Origin: an uncultured Bacilli bacterium
GTDB lineage: Bacteria; Bacillota_I; Bacilli_A; RF39; UBA660
Direction: 5' to 3'
DNA: 7,616 bases
Assembly (NCBI GenBank): GCA_947631655.1
Contig: CANRME010000061.1
Coordinates: forward strand, 1-7,616
Notes under the pieces: model-generated
What the model saw: only the letters and a program-made list of their open reading frames with translations
Databases searched by the model: none
Told to the model about the DNA's origin: nothing
Translations under genes and position numbers: made by a program
Part shown: positions 4,613 to 7,616 of the stretch, in pieces
Numbering within the stretch: the first letter of the stretch is position 1
Layout of the letters: each line of letters opens with the position of its first letter

Positions 4613-6772
4613 CTATCTATTTCTTTTAAGAGATTCATCTCTTTGATATTTTTCTAAAATAGTATCATAAGTACTATAAATGTCATCTCTTATGCCCATA
4701 GCACATGAGAAGGATAAATCTCCATTTACATAAAATTCGTTATTTTTACCAGCGTTAACATAATATAATGTTTCAGCTTTATAAGTATCAAAAATAGCTT
4801 TTATAAGAACAAATAGAGAGTTTTGTTTAGAATCAGCATAGTTTATCATAGCTGTTCCAGTAGTGATTTTTTCTCCTAAGAAAGAATATAATAATTTATC
4901 ATCACTAGAGTCATAATCGACTTTTAAAACACTTATTTTGCTATAATACTCTTTAATCATATTAGAAAGATCACTATTATTTATAAGTTTTTCAAATTGA
5001 GGATTAAGACCAGCTTTTTTACATTTAGAACCAATTTCTAAGCATAAATTATAAGCTTCCTCAGGATTCATAACTTCTATACCATTAAAGTAATTATATA
5101 ACTTATCTATGTTTTCTTTAGTAACATTTTCAAATGTTATATTATACTCTTTTTCATAATTACTTAATAAATCATAATAATTATTAGTACTTGAAGTAAT
5201 TTCTTCTTCACTTATTTTAGCTATAGTTTCAGTATTATAAGGAGCATAGAATTTTTGATAGTTTTCTTCATTTAATATTTCGCGGTCTTTTAATAAGTAT
5301 TCGATACTTGAATTAGCTCCATCAGTAAAGTGATTTATATAAGTATGAATTTTACTAGCGGCGCCGGTATAGAAGGCATCTAATATACAATAAGCAGGAA
5401 TATTATTTACATCATCAATTGATAAATTTTCACATATCGATTCTAAATTAGTAAAGAATACTTTTCCTTCTGTAATATTAGCACCAGCTGCTATGGCAGC
5501 GTCTTCTTCAGCTTTAGTATATAATCCTTCTTTAAAGTCACCATTGTAATTTTCTAGTTTAATACTTGCTGCTAATTCATCTAGTTTATCTATTCTTTCA
5601 ACAATTTGTTCATCACAACCTTGTAATAGAGTAGCTAAATTACTTTTAAAATAATGATAATGACAGTTAGCAGCAATTTGATTACATAAAGTTATAACTT
5701 CATCAATAGTTAAATTAGAAGAAATACCTAATTCAGGATGTAGAGCATAATACATATTATAAATAGTATCTTTACCTTCTGGTAGAATAAAACTTATTTC
5801 TTCATAAGCACTAAATTCGTTATCACTATCATCCATTTTAGATTGATAGTTTAAAGCATTTTCTTTACTTTTAGCTTCTAAGTCTTCTAAGTGGTTATAG
5901 AATGAACCAACTACTTCATCTACTGATACTTGTGTAAGAGCTGGAGTAGCAGTAGGAGTAACTAAGTCTTCAGGATTTACTAAAGCATCATCCGGTACTT
6001 GTTCATCATCTGGTGCAGGTGTAGACACCGGGGTTGGATCTATAGTAACACTAGGTACTCTTTCATTTAACCATTTAATAACTTTTATACCACCAATTAA
6101 CATAATGACAGCTCCAATGGTTAAACCAGCAATAATAGCACAACCTTTACGATGTTTTTTATCATCTTCTAGTTCTTCTTCTGCAACAACTCTAGTAGGT
6201 GTTTCTAATTCTTCCTCTGGTTCATCTTCTTGTGATTTTCTTTTGAAAATATTAATTAACTTATTTTTTATATCTTTACTTACTTTAGTATTTTTATCGG
6301 TCTTAGAAGAATTGATATTAGGTGTTTCTGTAGAAACAGAATCTTTTTCTATTGAACCTTTATCACTTTCAGCAATTTCTTCGCTAGTTTCTTTATTTTT
6401 ATCAGCTAAAACTGCTTTAACTTTAGCAATAAAATTACTACCTATTTCAGAGAAATTAATATTTAATCTTGTTTCACTTGCTTCTGCTATAGGATCTTGA
6501 CCACCTTTACCAACTTCCTCAACCGTTTCTCTAATTAATTCCGCAGTTTCAGAATCTAATTCTTCTTGTGGATTAAGAATTTTAGTATCATTTTCAGCAT
6601 TAGTACTTAAAGCTTTAGGAATTGTTCCCTTAACACGTAAAGTACCTTTTTTTGGGACGCTATCAGGTGTTCCTGATAAAGCGTTTTCTATAGCATCAGT
6701 ATTTTCCGTAAATTGTCTAATTCTATCAGTATTAATCTTTCTTCCTGTATTTTGCATTTCATTCATATTCAT
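4613..6772 (-). CDS. Large single-pass membrane protein of unknown family with acidic cytoplasmic part and Pro/Thr stalk
   Basis: 719 residues, not recognised. Residues 1-205 are hydrophilic, highly charged and largely disordered in appearance (runs such as EDEPEEELE). KKHRKG at 205-210 precedes a single transmembrane helix at about 211-234, so the N-terminus is probably inside. Residues 239-280 form a Pro/Thr/Asp-rich spacer (TPVSTPAP, TPTATPA) typical of wall-crossing stalks. Residues 281-719 are a predicted helical outside domain. Two segments share the motif LCxxIxxxC (LCNQIAANC at 362-370 and LCLEIGSKC at 576-584), hinting at an internal duplication. The start is well fixed: AAGGGGG lies 8 bases before the ATG, with a strong promoter behind it. 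It is first in an operon with the Cys-rich surface protein. A sensor or surface-assembly role is possible, but nothing in the sequence decides it. Confidence 0.7.
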   Translation of the reverse strand: MNMNEMQNTGRKINTDRIRQFTENTDAIENALSGTPDSVPKKGTLRVKGTIPKALSTNAENDTKILNPQEELDSETAELIRETVEEVGKGGQDPIAEASETRLNINFSEIGSNFIAKVKAVLADKNKETSEEIAESDKGSIEKDSVSTETPNINSSKTDKNTKVSKDIKNKLINIFKRKSQEDEPEEELETPTRVVAEEELEDDKKHRKGCAIIAGLTIGAVIMLIGGIKVIKWLNERVPSVTIDPTPVSTPAPDDEQVPDDALVNPEDLVTPTATPALTQVSVDEVVGSFYNHLEDLEAKSKENALNYQSKMDDSDNEFSAYEEISFILPEGKDTIYNMYYALHPELGISSNLTIDEVITLCNQIAANCHYHYFKSNLATLLQGCDEQIVERIDKLDELAASIKLENYNGDFKEGLYTKAEEDAAIAAGANITEGKVFFTNLESICENLSIDDVNNIPAYCILDAFYTGAASKIHTYINHFTDGANSSIEYLLKDREILNEENYQKFYAPYNTETIAKISEEEITSSTNNYYDLLSNYEKEYNITFENVTKENIDKLYNYFNGIEVMNPEEAYNLCLEIGSKCKKAGLNPQFEKLINNSDLSNMIKEYYSKISVLKVDYDSSDDKLLYSFLGEKITTGTAMINYADSKQNSLFVLIKAIFDTYKAETLYYVNAGKNNEFYVNGDLSFSCAMGIRDDIYSTYDTILEKYQRDESLKRNR

Positions 6773-6789
6773 AAATAAAACCCCCTTAT

Positions 6790-6816
6790 TTTGAAGAAAT
6801 ATATCACTCCTTCAAA
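6790..6816 (-). promoter_or_regulatory. Hairpin in the operon 5' leader
   Basis: TTTGAAG (6790-6796) and CTTCAAA (6810-6816) are perfect 7-bp inverted arms around a 13-base loop. They lie in the ~50-nt leader between the promoter and the 719-residue gene's ATG. On the transcript the segment includes GGAGTGAT, a ribosome-site-like sequence with no start codon at suitable distance. It could be an operator just downstream of the start site or a leader hairpin affecting stability or translation. Confidence 0.4.
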
Positions 6817-6828
6817 GATATGGCGTTT

Positions 6829-6857
6829 ATAATAGCACAAACGATTGCATTTGTCAA
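6829..6857 (-). promoter_or_regulatory. Strong sigma-A promoter of the two-gene membrane-protein operon
   Basis: The minus strand has a perfect -35 TTGACA (complement of 6852-6857), a 17-bp spacer and -10 TATTAT (complement of 6829-6834). A TG one base before the -10 makes it also an extended -10. Transcription would start near 6822, about 50 nt before the ATG at 6772. It lies back to back with the tmRNA promoter region. Confidence 0.8.
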
Positions 6858-6894
6858 ATAATTATGGTATTATTTTACTGCAAATTGGTATATT
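6845..6894 (+). promoter_or_regulatory. Putative tmRNA promoter region
   Basis: Two extended -10 candidates lie upstream of ssrA: TGGTATTAT (6865-6873, with a weak TTGCAT at 6845-6850, 17-bp spacer) and TGGTATATT (6886-6894, no clear -35). The first would give a leader of about 30 nt and the second about 9 nt, removed by RNase P in tmRNA maturation. The region overlaps the divergent operon promoter. Which candidate is used cannot be decided from sequence. Confidence 0.45.
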
Positions 6895-6909
6895 TGCGTG
6901 AATTGTTAT

Positions 6910-7265
6910 GGGGCAGATTTGGTTTCGACAATTTAGTAAAGCTAAGAGGGCAAGTGGTAGCTAGTGCCTTAAATGCAAATTAAAATTAAATGACGAAGCT
7001 AATTATAGTTTCGCTCCTGCTTTTGCCTAGAATAGGTTAAGGGAGCACTTCTTTTCTATTTTTACTCATAGGATAGATTAGGGGTTCATAGATATGAGTT
7101 ATACTTATAGTTTAGTCTAAGAGCTATAAGCGAACTTTTTTAGACTTAGTTAAATTAAAGGTAAGTTAAAGCCATGATTTAATGAAATTCAAATCTTAAC
7201 TAAACTTGTAGAACTTTTAGTAGTTGCTATTTTGGACAGGAGTTCGATTCTCCTCTGCTCCACCA
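6910..7265 (+). ncRNA. ssrA: Transfer-messenger RNA (tmRNA)
   Basis: A complete one-piece tmRNA of about 356 nt. It charges with alanine and, with SmpB, rescues ribosomes stalled on broken mRNA by adding a degradation tag. The tRNA-like ends are clear: GGGGCAG (6910-6916) pairs with CTGCTCC (7255-7261, one G-U), followed by A and an encoded CCA. The T arm is AGGAG-TTCGATT-CTCCT (7238-7254). The 5' part has the characteristic GATTTGGTTTCGACA. A pseudoknot-like GGGCA/TGCCT segment precedes the tag frame, which ends with TAG at 7028-7030 inside a GCTCC...GGAGC helix. The gene is divergent from the membrane-protein operon and independent of it in function. Confidence 0.97.
6989..7030 (+). other. 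tmRNA tag-peptide reading frame
   Basis: The internal message reads NDEANYSFAPAFA and then TAG. The NDE portion aligns with the E. coli tag ANDENYALAA. The exact resume codon is uncertain: AAT at 6989 fits the expected distance from the first pseudoknot, while TTA at 6986 occupies the position of the E. coli resume codon when the NDE codons are aligned. The C-terminal AFA replaces the common ALAA; AFA endings are known from mollicute tags, where the Lon protease degrades tagged proteins. Confidence 0.75.
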
Positions 7266-7279
7266 AATGAAAATTAAAC

Positions 7280-7307
7280 AAACTCTGATTTTTGTAGTTC
7301 GAGTTTT
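7280..7307 (+). terminator. Weak putative terminator after tmRNA
   Basis: AAACTC (7280-7285) can pair with GAGTTT (7301-7306) around a 15-base loop that includes a T run, followed by TTAAAATATTTTAA. The stem is short and AT-rich and the T tract is broken, so this is only a tentative end for tmRNA transcription. No better hairpin is visible before the next gene. Confidence 0.3.
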
Positions 7308-7434
7308 AAAATATTTTAATTTATGTTAAAATATTTATAGATTTTAATTGATAGCGTGTCAATTTAGAAAACATACTTGCATATTGAAAAGTCAATTATG
7401 CTAAAAACTACGTATTGTAGGAGGAATTATTAAT

Positions 7435-7616
7435 ATGTCCAATAAAGAAATATTAGAAAATATTAAAAAATTATCAAAACAAGAAAAAAGAAACTTTTCT
7501 TATGATAATTTAGTTGAAATAATGAATAAGTTAGAAACTAATGAAATTATTGAATTAAGCAATATTATTGGCTATCCAGTATTTACAAGATTATGTATGG
7601 GAGCATTAAAACATAA
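7435..7616 (+). CDS. Partial gene of unknown function (N-terminal 60 residues)
   Basis: The ATG at 7435 is preceded by a strong AGGAGGA ribosome site (7419-7425, about 10 bases). The frame stays open for 60 codons to the right edge. The protein starts MSNKEILENIKKLSKQEKRN and is Lys/Glu/Asn-rich and helical in character. It has no signal peptide or membrane helix in the visible part, so it is probably cytoplasmic. Codon use is AT-rich like the neighbours. No family is recognised from this fragment. It is 169 bases downstream of ssrA in the same orientation and could be reached by read-through. Confidence 0.75.
   Translation, partial: MSNKEILENIKKLSKQEKRNFSYDNLVEIMNKLETNEIIELSNIIGYPVFTRLCMGALKH

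Noticed and set aside
6105..6500. 131-codon plus-strand frame with a Ser run
   Set aside because: It is antisense to the acidic region of the 719-residue protein. The Ser run mirrors Glu/Asp codons and there is no ribosome site.
7306..7434. Promoter for the right-edge gene (TGTTAAAAT at 7324-7332, or TTGATA at 7348-7353 with CATACT) and two TTGA...TCAA dyads (7348-7362, 7384-7395)
   Set aside because: Each match is partial and such motifs are frequent in AT-rich DNA. None stands out enough to annotate. TTAAAATATTTTAA at 7306-7319 is a palindrome but likewise unremarkable here.

Overview
The window is AT-rich DNA from a low-GC Gram-positive bacterium. Shine-Dalgarno sites are strong, promoters are sigma-A-like, and Trp is encoded by TGG in full-length reading frames, so the standard bacterial code applies. 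The tmRNA proteolysis tag appears to end in ...APAFA. That resembles tags known from mollicutes (ending in AFA) more than the usual ALAA. An uncultured Bacilli lineage close to the Mollicutes (for example RF39-like gut Bacillota) is the best guess. This is inference, not proof.

Left edge to 2.1 kb (minus strand). The window cuts a gene whose 22 visible residues look like a class III (Flp/Tad-type) prepilin leader, G-FGSM-E-Y followed by a hydrophobic stretch. It has its own promoter and a perfect 10-bp direct repeat at the -35 region. Upstream of it lies a 616-residue secreted or membrane-anchored protein. Its TasA/camelysin-like N-terminal domain is joined to a C-terminal formylglycine-generating-enzyme/C-type-lectin-like domain. 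The last ~50 residues look like the variable region of a diversity-generating retroelement (DGR) target. No reverse transcriptase or template repeat is visible here.

2.1-2.45 kb. A divergent small XRE/Cro-type regulator is separated from the big gene by a short region holding an 11-bp inverted repeat and a duplicated GGCTGGT element. The regulator ends at a 9-bp-stem terminator shared with the convergent operon.

2.45-6.9 kb (minus strand). A two-gene operon starts from a near-consensus promoter (TTGACA-17-TATTAT). The first gene encodes a 719-residue single-pass membrane protein of unknown family, with a long acidic N-terminal part and a Pro/Thr stalk. The second gene encodes a 713-residue single-pass protein with an acidic linker and about 13 short two-cysteine repeats (CPxGY...C-K). 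Both look like cell-surface proteins.

6.9-7.6 kb (plus strand). A complete ssrA tmRNA gene is transcribed divergently from the operon. It is followed by the start of an unrecognised protein gene that runs off the right edge.

Taken together, about 6 kb is devoted to large surface proteins (pilin-like, TasA-like with a putative hypervariable tip, Cys-rich stalk) around one small regulator, next to the housekeeping ssrA gene. A joint role in attachment or surface display is plausible but inferred from architecture only.
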